The notes: a model not told the origin generated them from the sequence alone. A stretch of DNA of 64,000 nt from Candidatus Anammoxibacter sp. (GCA_021777055.1 JAIQZO010000101.1:62001-126000); one strand, 5' to 3'; positions 18,509-28,024 are shown, counted from the stretch's first letter. Program-made: numbers and translations.

Positions 18509-20246
18509 CACAATGCATAACAAAGCAGAAAATATCATGAATAATCAAGAAATAGGGTTTGTAAGAAAAAATTTACAGAAAACAAACTCTGAAATTAAAC
18601 CAGAGTTTAAGTTGCCTTTAGTCTCTGTGATTATTCCCAGCTATAACCATGCTCACTTCTTAAGTGAATCTATTGAATCTGTAAAAAGACAGACATATCG
18701 AAATGTTGAGATTATTGTGGTAGATGACGGTTCAAAAGACAATACTCCTGAAATTGCAAGCAAGTATCCTGAAGTTATCTATATAAGGCAGGATAATAGA
18801 GGGCTTTCTGCTGCGCGTAATACTGGAATAAATAAAAGTAATGGACATTTTCTCGTTTTTTTAGATGCGGATGATCGCCTTTTACCTACAGCACTTGAAG
18901 CCAACGTAAATTGTTTTAAAATACATCCGGAATCTGGTTTTGTTTTTGGTTCCTATGGATATATTACACATGATGGTGTTACAGTAGGAATGCTAAAAGA
19001 GCCTGAAGTAAAACATAAACATTATCATGCATTATTGCAGAGAAATTATATTGGGATGATCGCAACAGTGATGTTTTGCCGCGAAATCTTGGACTATGTT
19101 GGATATTTTGACACTTCTTTACGTGCTTCTGAAGATTACGACCTCTTCTTGCGTATAGCAAGGTCATTCTCTGTTAACTGTCATGCAGAATTAGTTGCCG
19201 AGTACCGTTTTACCATAAGAAGCATGTCATGCAACAACGAGTTAATGTTAAAAGCCACACTGTCTGTTCTCCGTTCACAATGGCGGTATGTAAAGAGCAA
19301 TAGCCAATATAAAGCAAAGTATAAAATTGGGATAAGATTTTGGAAAAAATATTATGGAACTAAACTTTGCTCTCAAGTGCTACATATGATTTGGTCGAGG
19401 GAAAGATTTGAAGATATACTAAATGGGGTAGTAACAATGATTCAACATATTCCATTACTTTTTGTAAAGACAATGTGTGAATATTCGCTAAAATTTGTCT
19501 TTAGAAAAATAAAGCTCATGCTTCCAAAATCTATTTCTATTCATTCCCAGTTCACAGAACAAGATGTTTTACATTTTCCTGATATAAGTCTTGACTATTT
19601 TAGTGAACTATACAAAATAATGATTGCTAGTAAAGATTTCGCACACGACACATCTCTTCCCTTTCATCTTTATTACTTTAAAAAATTTCTTACACAACAT
19701 GAAAATAATTTTGGGAAAAGGGTTCTTTATATTCTAGATAGTTCATGGTTACTTAATAAGGGACACGGCTACATTGACATAAATGGTGCAGCTCCTCTGC
19801 TAGAAAAGAATAAGATAGTTACTATATTTGCAGATCTAAACTCTACCAAAAATATACCATCAGACTCAATTGACTCAGTTATTTTAGCCTCAACACTTAA
19901 ATATTCATTTGACATTGTATCAATGTTAAGAAGAATTGTCAGTATCCTTAAACCAGGTGGTATTGTCTTCGCTGCTTTTCCCGGGAATTATAAAAATGCT
20001 CATCATAATCAGATTTTATTAAATAGGTACTTGCGTTTCTCTATCCCTGCAGTACAAAGACTATATGAAGAAGTTTTCTCTATGCACAATGTCAATATTG
20101 AAACATACGGGAATTCCACAATAGCAGATGCGATTATTAATGGTTTGACGATTGGCAAGTTTTCAGAGGAAGAGCTGGCGGTATTAGACCCGTTGTCTCA
20201 AGTGACAATTGTCGCTACGGCAAAGAAACCTATGGTAAAAAAATGA
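18498..20246 (+). CDS. GT2 glycosyltransferase fused to a methyltransferase-like domain
   Basis: This protein has about 582 residues. The N-terminal GT-A domain has VSVIIPSYNH, VDDGS (nucleotide-sugar binding) and FLDADDRLL (metal-binding DxD region), so it is an inverting family-2 glycosyltransferase. The last 180 or so residues look like the second half of a class I methyltransferase: SDSIDSVILASTLKYSFD and LKPGGIVFAAFPG match the post-motif II and III signatures. The expected glycine-rich SAM loop is degenerate (LYILDSSWLLNKGHG), so activity of this part is uncertain. The start at 18498 overlaps the ABC transporter stop by 11 nt. The ATG at 18513 is an alternative, and neither has a clear ribosome-binding site. 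Confidence 0.8.
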   Translation: MKSNTMHNKAENIMNNQEIGFVRKNLQKTNSEIKPEFKLPLVSVIIPSYNHAHFLSESIESVKRQTYRNVEIIVVDDGSKDNTPEIASKYPEVIYIRQDNRGLSAARNTGINKSNGHFLVFLDADDRLLPTALEANVNCFKIHPESGFVFGSYGYITHDGVTVGMLKEPEVKHKHYHALLQRNYIGMIATVMFCREILDYVGYFDTSLRASEDYDLFLRIARSFSVNCHAELVAEYRFTIRSMSCNNELMLKATLSVLRSQWRYVKSNSQYKAKYKIGIRFWKKYYGTKLCSQVLHMIWSRERFEDILNGVVTMIQHIPLLFVKTMCEYSLKFVFRKIKLMLPKSISIHSQFTEQDVLHFPDISLDYFSELYKIMIASKDFAHDTSLPFHLYYFKKFLTQHENNFGKRVLYILDSSWLLNKGHGYIDINGAAPLLEKNKIVTIFADLNSTKNIPSDSIDSVILASTLKYSFDIVSMLRRIVSILKPGGIVFAAFPGNYKNAHHNQILLNRYLRFSIPAVQRLYEEVFSMHNVNIETYGNSTIADAIINGLTIGKFSEEELAVLDPLSQVTIVATAKKPMVKK

Positions 20247-21280
20247 GAATATACGGCATAAACAGAATAAAGCATGGGTTTCGACGAGTAAGAAACAAAT
20301 TTTTTCCAAAAAATATAATATTACTTTATCATCGTATAACGCACACAGGCATAGACCCTTGGTCTCTTTGCGTAACGCCAAACCATTTTACTGAACACCT
20401 TGAAGTCTTGCAAAAGTTAAAAGTCGCAGTGCCGCTTAAACAAATGGCTCAATCATATCAAAATGATAAAATGTCCCATCGTGCAGTTGCTTTAACGTTT
20501 GATGATGGCTATGCTGATAACTTTTACCAAGCCAAGCCGCTATTAGAACGGTTTAATATCCCCGCAACATTCTTTATCCCTACGGGAAATTTGAATCAAC
20601 ACCATGAATTTTGGTGGGATGAACTGGGCAAAATATTTTTACAACCGGGTGACTTGCCTGATATTCTCAGTATTAAAATAAGGAAAAGAGAACATAAATG
20701 GAAATTAGGAAAATCTCGTAGTTACAATAATGATGAGTTTAATTGTTTTTGTGGATGGAACGCGACCGAAAATACTTATCCTACTTTCCGTCATTATCTA
20801 TACTCCGAATTTTGCAAATTACTACGCCCCTTATTTTCAAACGAGAAACGAAAGGCGCTTGATGAATTATCTGTATGGGCCGGAGCAGAAACCGGAGTTC
20901 GTGCTCAATATCAAACTATGTTTTCAGATAATATATACACAGTGGGCCAATCAGATCTTATTGATATAGGTGGGCACACCGTTACACATCCTTTTTTATC
21001 TACTATACCAATTGCCATGCAGGAGGATGAAATTAATATGAATAAAATCTCTTTAGAAGAAATTATAGGCCAACCAATTACAAGCTTTGCCTATCCTCAC
21101 GGAGATTTTAGCAACGATTCAGTTCGTATTGTTCGGGAATCGGGCTTTTCATTTGCGTGCTCTACAATTGGTAATATGGTTTTTCGTAATACAGACCCAT
21201 TTATACTACCACGCATAGCAGCAAAAAACTGGAATGGTGATGAATTTGAAAGAAAACTGCGAAGTTTGCTTCATAAGTAG
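20243..21280 (+). CDS. Polysaccharide deacetylase (NodB-like) family protein
   Basis: This is a 345-residue carbohydrate esterase family 4-type protein. LTFDDGYADN near residues 88-97 gives the catalytic base and metal-ligand Asp pair, and GGHTVTHPFL near 247 gives the H-x3-H metal ligands. TSFAYPHGDFS matches motif 3. Such enzymes remove N-acetyl groups from sugars in peptidoglycan or surface polysaccharides. No signal peptide is evident, so it may act on lipid-linked intermediates inside the cell. The start codon overlaps the upstream stop as ATGA, which implies translational coupling with the GT2-methyltransferase gene. Confidence 0.87.
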   Translation: MRIYGINRIKHGFRRVRNKFFPKNIILLYHRITHTGIDPWSLCVTPNHFTEHLEVLQKLKVAVPLKQMAQSYQNDKMSHRAVALTFDDGYADNFYQAKPLLERFNIPATFFIPTGNLNQHHEFWWDELGKIFLQPGDLPDILSIKIRKREHKWKLGKSRSYNNDEFNCFCGWNATENTYPTFRHYLYSEFCKLLRPLFSNEKRKALDELSVWAGAETGVRAQYQTMFSDNIYTVGQSDLIDIGGHTVTHPFLSTIPIAMQEDEINMNKISLEEIIGQPITSFAYPHGDFSNDSVRIVRESGFSFACSTIGNMVFRNTDPFILPRIAAKNWNGDEFERKLRSLLHK

Positions 21281-21340
21281 AACCATTTCTAAAAACAAAC
21301 TTGATAACTAGGAAATGCTTTCGAGGTAGTAAAAATGCAA

Positions 21341-22423
21341 TTACATCATGTTACCTGTAATGTCTCTATCAAAATGTGACTTAATATTGTGTAGCTTTCT
21401 AAAACGTAACCATGAGTGAGGCAACCAAATCATAGATCGCAATAACGGGGATCGCAATAACGGGGTCTCTTTTCTTCTTGTCCGCATCTTAATGGGTAAT
21501 ACTCGTTTTTTGGAACGATTCTTTAAAATAAATATTACTACTATTTTCAGTGTTGCAGGATGCAATAAAAGGATTCTATTTAAAAGTATGGCATTATAGA
21601 TATAATTTATTGCCATTTTATAATTTCCACTTTTAGAATTTATTATACCTTTCTCAAGGAAAATATAACTTTTTCTAAATTTATATATATTATCTGGAAC
21701 AAAATTCCCTCTTCGTATAAAATCTTTAAATACTAACTGTGATGACCTAAACATTGACTCTCTGTTCATTGACATACTGTTTCTAGATTTACGATATCCA
21801 ACTAAATAGCTTTTCACAACAGAAAATGCATAGTGTTCAGCAATTCTCAAATAAAGATCCCTATCCTCACATCCCTGTGCATTATCTTTTATAAAATTAC
21901 AGTTATAACCGCCAACATGATCAATGCACTTTCGCCTTATTAAAGGGGTGCTTCCTCCTCCTATGAAATTCGAACATAAGAGTGGAGCTAAAACATCTCC
22001 TTTAATATCCCATTTTCTTCCAAATTTAAGATGGGAACCTTTTTCATCTATTAATTCAATCCAAGTATAAACAAGGCCAACTAACGAACTACTGGTAGCA
22101 ATACAACGCATTTGTTTTTCTATTTTTTGCGGATACCAAATGTCATCCGCGTCACATGGAGCAATATATTCTCCTTTAGAATTTTCAATCGCCAAGTTGC
22201 GTGCTGTTGCAACTCCTTGATTTGACTGTCGCAACAACATTACCCTGTTATCTTTTGCCGCAACCGATTTTACAATTTCAACTGTCTTATCTTGTGACCC
22301 ATCATCAACAACAATTACTTCTATATTTTTGTAAGACTGCAAAAGTATAGAATTGAGAGTACTATAGATAAAAGCCTCTGCATTATACGCAGGAACAATT
22401 ACTGATACTAACCAGTTAGTCAT
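21341..22423 (-). CDS. Family 2 glycosyltransferase
   Basis: This 360-residue protein has the GT-A fold with VSVIVPAYNAEAF at residues 6-18, VVDDGSQDKT, and CDADDIWYP, the DxD-like metal site. It transfers a sugar from a nucleotide donor, probably onto a lipid-linked glycan. The C-terminal third is basic (RKKRVLPIKMRTRRKE) and may associate with the membrane. The start is supported by AGAGGTG upstream of the ATG. It converges on the polysaccharide operon and is likely part of the same surface-glycan functional group, though transcribed separately. Donor and acceptor cannot be inferred. Confidence 0.87.
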   Translation of the reverse strand: MTNWLVSVIVPAYNAEAFIYSTLNSILLQSYKNIEVIVVDDGSQDKTVEIVKSVAAKDNRVMLLRQSNQGVATARNLAIENSKGEYIAPCDADDIWYPQKIEKQMRCIATSSSLVGLVYTWIELIDEKGSHLKFGRKWDIKGDVLAPLLCSNFIGGGSTPLIRRKCIDHVGGYNCNFIKDNAQGCEDRDLYLRIAEHYAFSVVKSYLVGYRKSRNSMSMNRESMFRSSQLVFKDFIRRGNFVPDNIYKFRKSYIFLEKGIINSKSGNYKMAINYIYNAILLNRILLLHPATLKIVVIFILKNRSKKRVLPIKMRTRRKETPLLRSPLLRSMIWLPHSWLRFRKLHNIKSHFDRDITGNMM

Positions 22424-23541
22424 TTTAATTAAATCACCTCTTTAAAGTATATTATTTTATAGGATATTTGTATTGAAAGTTTTTGTAAATCTTTGTTTGT
22501 GCAATATTTGAAAAATATATAGCGCTAGAATTGCTATATCAAATTTCATTCGCACTCATACTATCACACTATTGAAATTAATTGCTAACTCTCATTCAAT
22601 TTAATATCGGAACTTGTGATCATCATTTGAACATGTTATGCAGTTAATAGATGCATTTATACGCAGCATTGTCCGGTTAGTTATTTGATATTGTAGAATT
22701 TTGCAACTTAAAGCAACGCTGCAAATATTATACCGATGTGTATGTGGTAAGAATTTGTAGCGATAAGTAGTGTAAAGGACGCTTGTTAAGATGTTAATCA
22801 TGCCAGTGTGACAATTGTTAATAATCTGCCTGCGGCGGTAACTATCTAACACCAGATAAGACTGTTATCGTTGGTTGTTTCTGCAACCTGTTAGTATTGT
22901 TACGGTTTGGGCAACAAGGGAACAATTGCAAATAATCTGATTACGGTGTCAATTATTTTACGTTAGGTAAAACAATTGTCAACGGTAATCTCCAGATCCT
23001 CCAAATGTAGTATAAGCAATCTAAACAACACCCATAAGTAGTGTGGTCTCCCATAACGGTCAACTGAGACATACAGTCGTGACGATTCCTGTAGTTAGCA
23101 ATGCTTACTCTAGAACCAAGTCTTCGCTAATAAGAAAAACTGCATTAATGAGCTGATTATGTAAACCCGTGTGGCCATTACAGTCAGGGAGATTTGCCAT
23201 ACCTACATAGAACGTATGTCCAGATAGTCTTCCTTCTGTGATTTCTACGGGAGACAGATAAATCCGCTCATAATTATTATAAACAAGATGTAGGCAAAAA
23301 GAATGATCCTGCCGATTGTTACCATAATTAATGTGCTATAATAATTGAGTGCCTGAAAAAGCAGGAGTATTATAGGTATTTTAAGTGTGGATCTTTGGTT
23401 TTTTCTATTTCTTCCTTTTTTATTGGTTGTAGCGCCTTATACCGCACTATAGTATGCACTTATAAAACTTCTGTGTTTATAGGATAGAAATTTTATTTTG
23501 TTATATATGAGCATTTGGGTGAGATAAAAAAGGTTTTGGTT
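22424..23541. other. Long gene-poor region with imperfect repeats and a possible gene remnant
   Basis: These 1.1 kb have no convincing gene. A 35-bp segment at 22811 recurs imperfectly at 22922 (shared ACAATTG and AATAATCTG blocks). A minus-strand frame that is open from 23335 down to a stop at 23105 has 76 codons with no ATG at its beginning. It reads like protein in places (IYLSPVEITEG, HNQLINAVFLISEDL) and may be a remnant. A small hairpin GGTTG-TTTCTG-CAACC lies near 22873. The region must also carry the promoter of the downstream protease gene. Confidence 0.4.
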
Positions 23542-24003
23542 ATGAGTAAAGGAACAATAATTATTGGTGTGGGGAATATATTGCGTCAGGATGACGGTAT
23601 AGGACCACGGATTATTGAACGTCTTGACAGTATTAATTTTAACGATAATGCGACTCTAGTGGATGGAGGTGTTGACGGGCTTGTTTTGGTCGATCATATA
23701 AAAGATTATAGAAATGCAATAATTATAGATGCTGTCAACATGGGGCTGGATCCAGGAGAGATAAGGGTTTTTACTCCCGATGAAGCGGTTTTAAATACGC
23801 GGTGGGATTCTTTGTCAACTCACGGTTTTGGCTTGGCAGAGGTGTTGAATTTGGCTAGGGCATTGGGGGTTGAGACTAATTTGAAGATTGTTGGCGTTCA
23901 GCCAAAGGAGACGGCATTTGGTGAATATTTGAGTAAAGAAGTTAGTAAACAAATAGATGGAATTATTCGGGTTGTAATGGAGATTATAAACAATTATGGT
24001 TAA
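23542..24003 (+). CDS. Hydrogenase maturation-type endopeptidase (HyaD/HycI family)
   Basis: This protein of about 153 residues belongs to the peptidase family that trims the C-terminus of the NiFe-hydrogenase large subunit after nickel insertion. GVGNILRQDDGIGPRI near the N-terminus supplies the first acidic metal ligand, IIIDAVNMG the second Asp, and STHGFGLAEVL the His. The start at 23542 (ATG) is preferred over an in-frame TTG at 23515 because AAGG lies 8 nt before it and the family motif begins shortly after. No hydrogenase structural gene is in the window, so the target must be elsewhere. The stop overlaps the start of the potassium-channel gene by 8 nt. Confidence 0.85.
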   Translation: MSKGTIIIGVGNILRQDDGIGPRIIERLDSINFNDNATLVDGGVDGLVLVDHIKDYRNAIIIDAVNMGLDPGEIRVFTPDEAVLNTRWDSLSTHGFGLAEVLNLARALGVETNLKIVGVQPKETAFGEYLSKEVSKQIDGIIRVVMEIINNYG

Positions 24004-24859
24004 TACAAAAGACAATTTTAAGGTTCATTTGGATAAGAAAATTGAGAAAACTGGAAGTGGATATTGCAGAGAATTCGTGTGTCAAATTATATATGATGGA
24101 AACTCTACTGCACATAAATGCTTTGATGTTGCTTTAATCGTGATTATAATACTGAGCGTACTAACTGTAATGTTTGATAGTGTTACTTCTATTGAACAAA
24201 AATATGGAAACATTTTACGCCTGGCAGAGTGGGTTTTTACTGTACTCTTTACAGTGGAATATGTCTTTAGACTGATTTGTTGTAAAAACCGTCCATCCTA
24301 TATCTTCAGCTTCTTTGGTATTGTTGATCTTTTTTCAATTGTACCAACATATATCAGCCTCTTGGTGCCTGGCAGCCACATACTAATTGTCATAAGGGTA
24401 CTCAGAGTTCTTCGTATTTTTCGTGTACTCAAACTCGTTAAATACGTTGGTGAATCCGATTTGCTGCTAACTGCCCTAAAGGCAAGCCGCAGGAAGATAA
24501 CGGTATTCCTTTTTTGCATCGTAACCATTGTGATTATTTTCGGTTCCGTTATGTACACAATTGAAGGGCAGGAAAACGGTTATACCAGCATCCCACGGAG
24601 CATATACTGGGCAATTGTTACCCTTACCACAGTAGGATATGGGGATATCACACCAAGGACAGGTTTAGGACAGGCCCTTTCCGCATTAATAATGGTTATG
24701 GGCTACGGGATAATTGCCGTTCCCACAGGGATAGTTACAGCTGAGATCACAAGCGCTATGGGACACGATAGAGGGATATCAAGGACATGTCATAAATGCA
24801 ACAGTAAATGGCATGATGACGATGCCGTGTTTTGTAAACATTGTGGTGAGGATCTGTAG
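23996..24859 (+). CDS. Voltage-gated potassium channel with C-terminal zinc ribbon
   Basis: This 287-residue inner-membrane channel subunit has six transmembrane segments. S4 is the arginine ladder IRVLRVLRIFRVLKLVKYVG (about residues 130-150), which acts as voltage sensor. The pore loop carries the K+ selectivity filter TTVGYGDITP at about 204-213. After S6 the chain ends in CHKCNSKWHDDDAVFCKHCG, a C-x2-C...C-x2-C zinc ribbon that could serve as a tetramerisation or sensing domain. The ATG overlaps the preceding protease gene, so the two are translated from one transcript. Why a hydrogenase-type protease and a K+ channel are paired is not clear from the sequence. Confidence 0.9.
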   Translation: MVNTKDNFKVHLDKKIEKTGSGYCREFVCQIIYDGNSTAHKCFDVALIVIIILSVLTVMFDSVTSIEQKYGNILRLAEWVFTVLFTVEYVFRLICCKNRPSYIFSFFGIVDLFSIVPTYISLLVPGSHILIVIRVLRVLRIFRVLKLVKYVGESDLLLTALKASRRKITVFLFCIVTIVIIFGSVMYTIEGQENGYTSIPRSIYWAIVTLTTVGYGDITPRTGLGQALSALIMVMGYGIIAVPTGIVTAEITSAMGHDRGISRTCHKCNSKWHDDDAVFCKHCGEDL

Positions 24860-24960
24860 TTGTGCATAATGTGGCAATGGCGAAACTTAATTTTAAATTC
24901 AGGATTCGGCGTTTTAGATTTAATTAGTGTACCAAACAGAAACGTATATGTTTTTATATT

Positions 24961-25041
24961 CAACTACAAAGGCACAAAGAACACAAAGAAGATCAATAAT
25001 CTTTTTTTCATTTCTTTCTGTTCTTTGTGCCTTTGTAGTTG
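24961..25041. repeat. Intergenic palindromic element (CAAAGGCACAAAGAA type)
   Basis: A perfect 21-bp inverted repeat (24961-24981 with 25021-25041) surrounds a partly complementary centre made of CACAAAGAA and TTCTTTCTG units. It lies between the K+ channel gene and the convergent pta gene in a gap with no coding sequence. It could end transcription from both sides. The word-like repeated units (CACAAAGAA twice) suggest a dispersed repeat family rather than a plain terminator. Confidence 0.7.
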
Positions 25042-25162
25042 AAAACGCATTATTGCTCTGGCAAGAAGAAAGAAAATGATCTGACCTCAAATCGTTAATC
25101 CTTGTACATAAATCTATTCCAATTGGTAATCCCGCATTCTTCAGGTTTTATATCCCAAACTC

Positions 25163-27301
25163 CTAGCAACTACTCCCTTTATCACAGCCTAAACACCCTT
25201 TTTCCGCCTGCGCCTGGATTGCGGTAATAGCGACGGTATTAACAATATCTGGAACTGTACATCCTCTGCTTAGGTCGTTTGTTGGTTTTTTTAGCCCCTG
25301 CAAAACAGGTCCGATTGCAACTGCTCCGGATGATCTCTGTACCGCCTTGTATGTGTTGTTGCCTGTGTTTAGGTCCGGAAAGATAAAGACAGTGGCCTTT
25401 CCGGCAACTTCGCTGGCGGACATCTTTATCCTGGCAACTTCAGGGTCTACCGCGGCATCATATTGGATGGGACCTTCCAGCTGCAAGCCGGGGAAGGCGG
25501 TCTTTGCCATCTCTTTTGCTATGCTGGTGGCTTCACGGACTTTGTCTACATCTTCTCCCTTTCCTGATTCACCGGTGGAGTATGAAAGCATGGCTACCCT
25601 TGGTTGGATTCCGAATGTTTTTGCGGTTTGGGCGGAGTTAATTGCAATCTCCGCCAGCCTTTCTGCTGTTGGATCAAGATTTACCGCGCAGTCACCGTAA
25701 ACAAGCACACGGTCTTTCATGCACATGAGGAAAACACTGGAAACAGCAGATGTTCCCTCCTTTGTCTTTATGATCTCAAATGCCGGACGAATTGTGTTCT
25801 GTGTTGTGTGGGTAGCGCCTGATACCATTCCGTCTGCATGTCCTTTATGAACCATCATGGTTGCAAAGAAGCTTACGTCACACATGATGTCCTGAGCAAT
25901 TTCCATTGTGATGCCTTTATGTTTCCTCAACTCATAATAAGATTCCACATAATCTGTAAAGAATGGGTACTTCTCTATTTCAATAATCTTTGCATCGTCA
26001 AGATGTAGCCCTAGCTGTATGGCATTACTTCTAATTTCATCTTCATTACCCAGTAAGGTAACGTTTACTACGTTACGACGCAAAAGGATTTCTGTTGCCC
26101 TTAGAATTCTATCATCGTTTCCTTCGGGAAGAACGATGTGTTGCTTATGGGACTTTGCCCGTTGCAGCAGGCCAAATTCAAACATCTTCGGGGTAACAAT
26201 GGAAGTTTGCGTCTGTATTATCTTTTTACTTAACTCTTCTACATCAACATTTTTTTCAAAGACAGCAAGGGCCTTTATTATTTTTCGAGGATTTTCCGGT
26301 GAAATAACAGCATGAACATTATCTATAATCCTGGCAGATGGAAAGGTGTCGTGTTCTACGCTGATTATAGGTATCATGTTAGTAAATCCTTCTATGAGGT
26401 CGCAAACTGCTTTTTCAGGCAGCAGGCCGCCGGTCAACATTATGCCTGAAATGTTAGGTAGAGACATGGATGCAACGGAAGAGAGGCAGGCAACGATAAC
26501 ATCTGCTCTGTCTCCAGGTGTAATTACCAGTGTGCCGTGGGCAATCCTTGTCAGGAAATTTCTGAGTTGCATTGCCGCTATGGTAAAGCTGTGCACATGT
26601 CGGTTTAATTGATTCTTTCCGTACAAAACCTTTGCGTTAAGCAGGTTTGCAATCTCGCCAATTGTAGGATTACCCAAAGAGGGCTCGTCTTTTATTGTAT
26701 AGATTAATTGATCTGGACGCAGAACTCGCGTTCTTAGCAGGGAGACCAGTTCGTCTGTGTCCTCTTCGTCGGTACGGTTAACAATTGTACCTAACAGATT
26801 ACAGCCTTTAGATTTTAGTGATTCAATGGATATATCAATGGACCTGATTATTTCCTGTACATACTTATTGTGAGCATTTGCAACTAACAGTACGGGGCAT
26901 CCAAGGTTATTTGCTATCTCCGCATTGATATCAAACTCAAATGAAGCAGTGGAACCTTCAAAATCTGTTCCCTCGCACAGAATAAAATCGTAATATTGTT
27001 CAAGCTTTTTGTATTTATTCAGCACACCTTCCAGTAGCTGATCATGTTTTCTGAGAGCAAGCATATTACTCGCTTCTGCCCGGGTATAAGCGTACATGTC
27101 TTGCGGTGGGATACCTAGTTTGTAGTATGAAGAGATTAATTCTATGTCGTTATCGGTATTGCCGGAAGGGCTTGCGTTTATAAACGGACGAAAGAATCCC
27201 ACTCTTTCAACGGTCCTTAACAATATTTCCATTACACCTAGACATACAGCAGATTTACCGCTCCTTGCTTCAGTGGCAGTAATAAAGAGGTTTTTGGACA
27301 T
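25163..27301 (-). CDS. pta: Phosphate acetyltransferase, long form with N-terminal P-loop and DRTGG domains
   Basis: Pta interconverts acetyl-CoA and acetyl phosphate. The 712-residue protein has three parts. The first 200 or so residues are a BioD/CobB-like domain (LFITATEARSGKSAVCLG). About 215-330 is a DRTGG regulatory domain (LVITPGDRADVI). About 385-705 is the PTA_PTB catalytic domain (VLPEGNDDRILRATEILLRR, MVHKGHADGMVSGATHTTQNT, IFPDLNTGNNTYKAVQRSSGA). The ATG at 27301 is chosen because AGGTG sits just upstream and homologous sequence begins there; 22 in-frame codons before it lack family character. It ends with a Cys-rich tail (GCLGCDKGSSC). No acetate kinase gene is adjacent. Confidence 0.93.
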   Translation of the reverse strand: MSKNLFITATEARSGKSAVCLGVMEILLRTVERVGFFRPFINASPSGNTDNDIELISSYYKLGIPPQDMYAYTRAEASNMLALRKHDQLLEGVLNKYKKLEQYYDFILCEGTDFEGSTASFEFDINAEIANNLGCPVLLVANAHNKYVQEIIRSIDISIESLKSKGCNLLGTIVNRTDEEDTDELVSLLRTRVLRPDQLIYTIKDEPSLGNPTIGEIANLLNAKVLYGKNQLNRHVHSFTIAAMQLRNFLTRIAHGTLVITPGDRADVIVACLSSVASMSLPNISGIMLTGGLLPEKAVCDLIEGFTNMIPIISVEHDTFPSARIIDNVHAVISPENPRKIIKALAVFEKNVDVEELSKKIIQTQTSIVTPKMFEFGLLQRAKSHKQHIVLPEGNDDRILRATEILLRRNVVNVTLLGNEDEIRSNAIQLGLHLDDAKIIEIEKYPFFTDYVESYYELRKHKGITMEIAQDIMCDVSFFATMMVHKGHADGMVSGATHTTQNTIRPAFEIIKTKEGTSAVSSVFLMCMKDRVLVYGDCAVNLDPTAERLAEIAINSAQTAKTFGIQPRVAMLSYSTGESGKGEDVDKVREATSIAKEMAKTAFPGLQLEGPIQYDAAVDPEVARIKMSASEVAGKATVFIFPDLNTGNNTYKAVQRSSGAVAIGPVLQGLKKPTNDLSRGCTVPDIVNTVAITAIQAQAEKGCLGCDKGSSC

Positions 27302-27508
27302 GACACACCTTTTATAATTTTGTAGAATTATACGCAGCAGGGGCATAGATGTTTTATTTATACCCATGCCGCATAAGTTTTATTAAAGATAAATTTGTAA
27401 ACTTATTTTACAGATTTACAGAGTTTTACTAGTATTTATATTTTAAAATTATATTCGTAAATCAGAGAACCTTTCTAATCGGCATCTTTTCAGTTAAACT
27501 TAAGCGGT

Positions 27509-27532
27509 TTAATGGTAACTTCTTACCATTAA
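27509..27532. promoter_or_regulatory. 24-bp dyad (TTAATGGTAA-CTTC-TTACCATTAA), possible operator
   Basis: A perfect 10-bp inverted repeat with a CTTC centre lies between divergent pta (start 27301) and the small gene at 27652. It is not downstream of any gene, so a terminator is unlikely. The length and symmetry fit a dimeric regulator site, but no regulator is encoded nearby. Confidence 0.4.
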
Positions 27533-27651
27533 TTCTAACATATTGTATATTGTTGCCTACACATATGTTATGTTTTAATTGAGAAGTTGTCTAATAAAAG
27601 ACGTTTTACAGAGTAATTATAATATAAAGAAAGAAAAAAAGGTAAATAGAT

Positions 27652-27996
27652 ATGCCTGACAAAGGGTGCTTTTATAGTGTGGATTTCGAATATTTGGATG
27701 AAGGAAATCTGCTGATCAGTTTTTCTGAGAAAAATAAAGAATCAGCATTTGAATCCTGGAGAATTCCGGGACATGTTGTTGACGAATTAATTTTATGGTG
27801 GAAAAGGGTAGAAAACAACACCAATAAAGATTTACATAAGAGGGAAAGGACGGCGAGTTGCGAGTTTTCCATAAATGGTGATAAATATATCGAGGTTGAA
27901 GAGCTTTTTAAATTCAGTTCTCCTAAAACAAACTTTTGGGTACTAACAATAGATACCATGGAAAGTCTGGTGTGTTGGTCAAAAAGTGTTGGGTAG
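27652..27996 (+). CDS. Small hypothetical protein
   Basis: This 114-residue soluble protein has no signal peptide or transmembrane segment. It is acidic, with scattered tryptophans (SWRIP, LILWWKRVE, FWVLTID). AAAGG lies about 10 nt upstream of the ATG. It stands alone between the divergent pta gene and the moxR/bat operon. I do not recognise the family. The balanced composition and length suggest a real, expressed gene. Confidence 0.6.
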   Translation: MPDKGCFYSVDFEYLDEGNLLISFSEKNKESAFESWRIPGHVVDELILWWKRVENNTNKDLHKRERTASCEFSINGDKYIEVEELFKFSSPKTNFWVLTIDTMESLVCWSKSVG

Positions 27997-28024
27997 AACT
28001 GGGCGTAAATTTTGTTCTACGACT

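Noticed and set aside
22601..22852. 83-codon minus-strand frame in the gene-poor region
   Set aside because: There is no ribosome-binding site, the composition is Cys- and Asn-rich and irregular, and no motif is recognisable.
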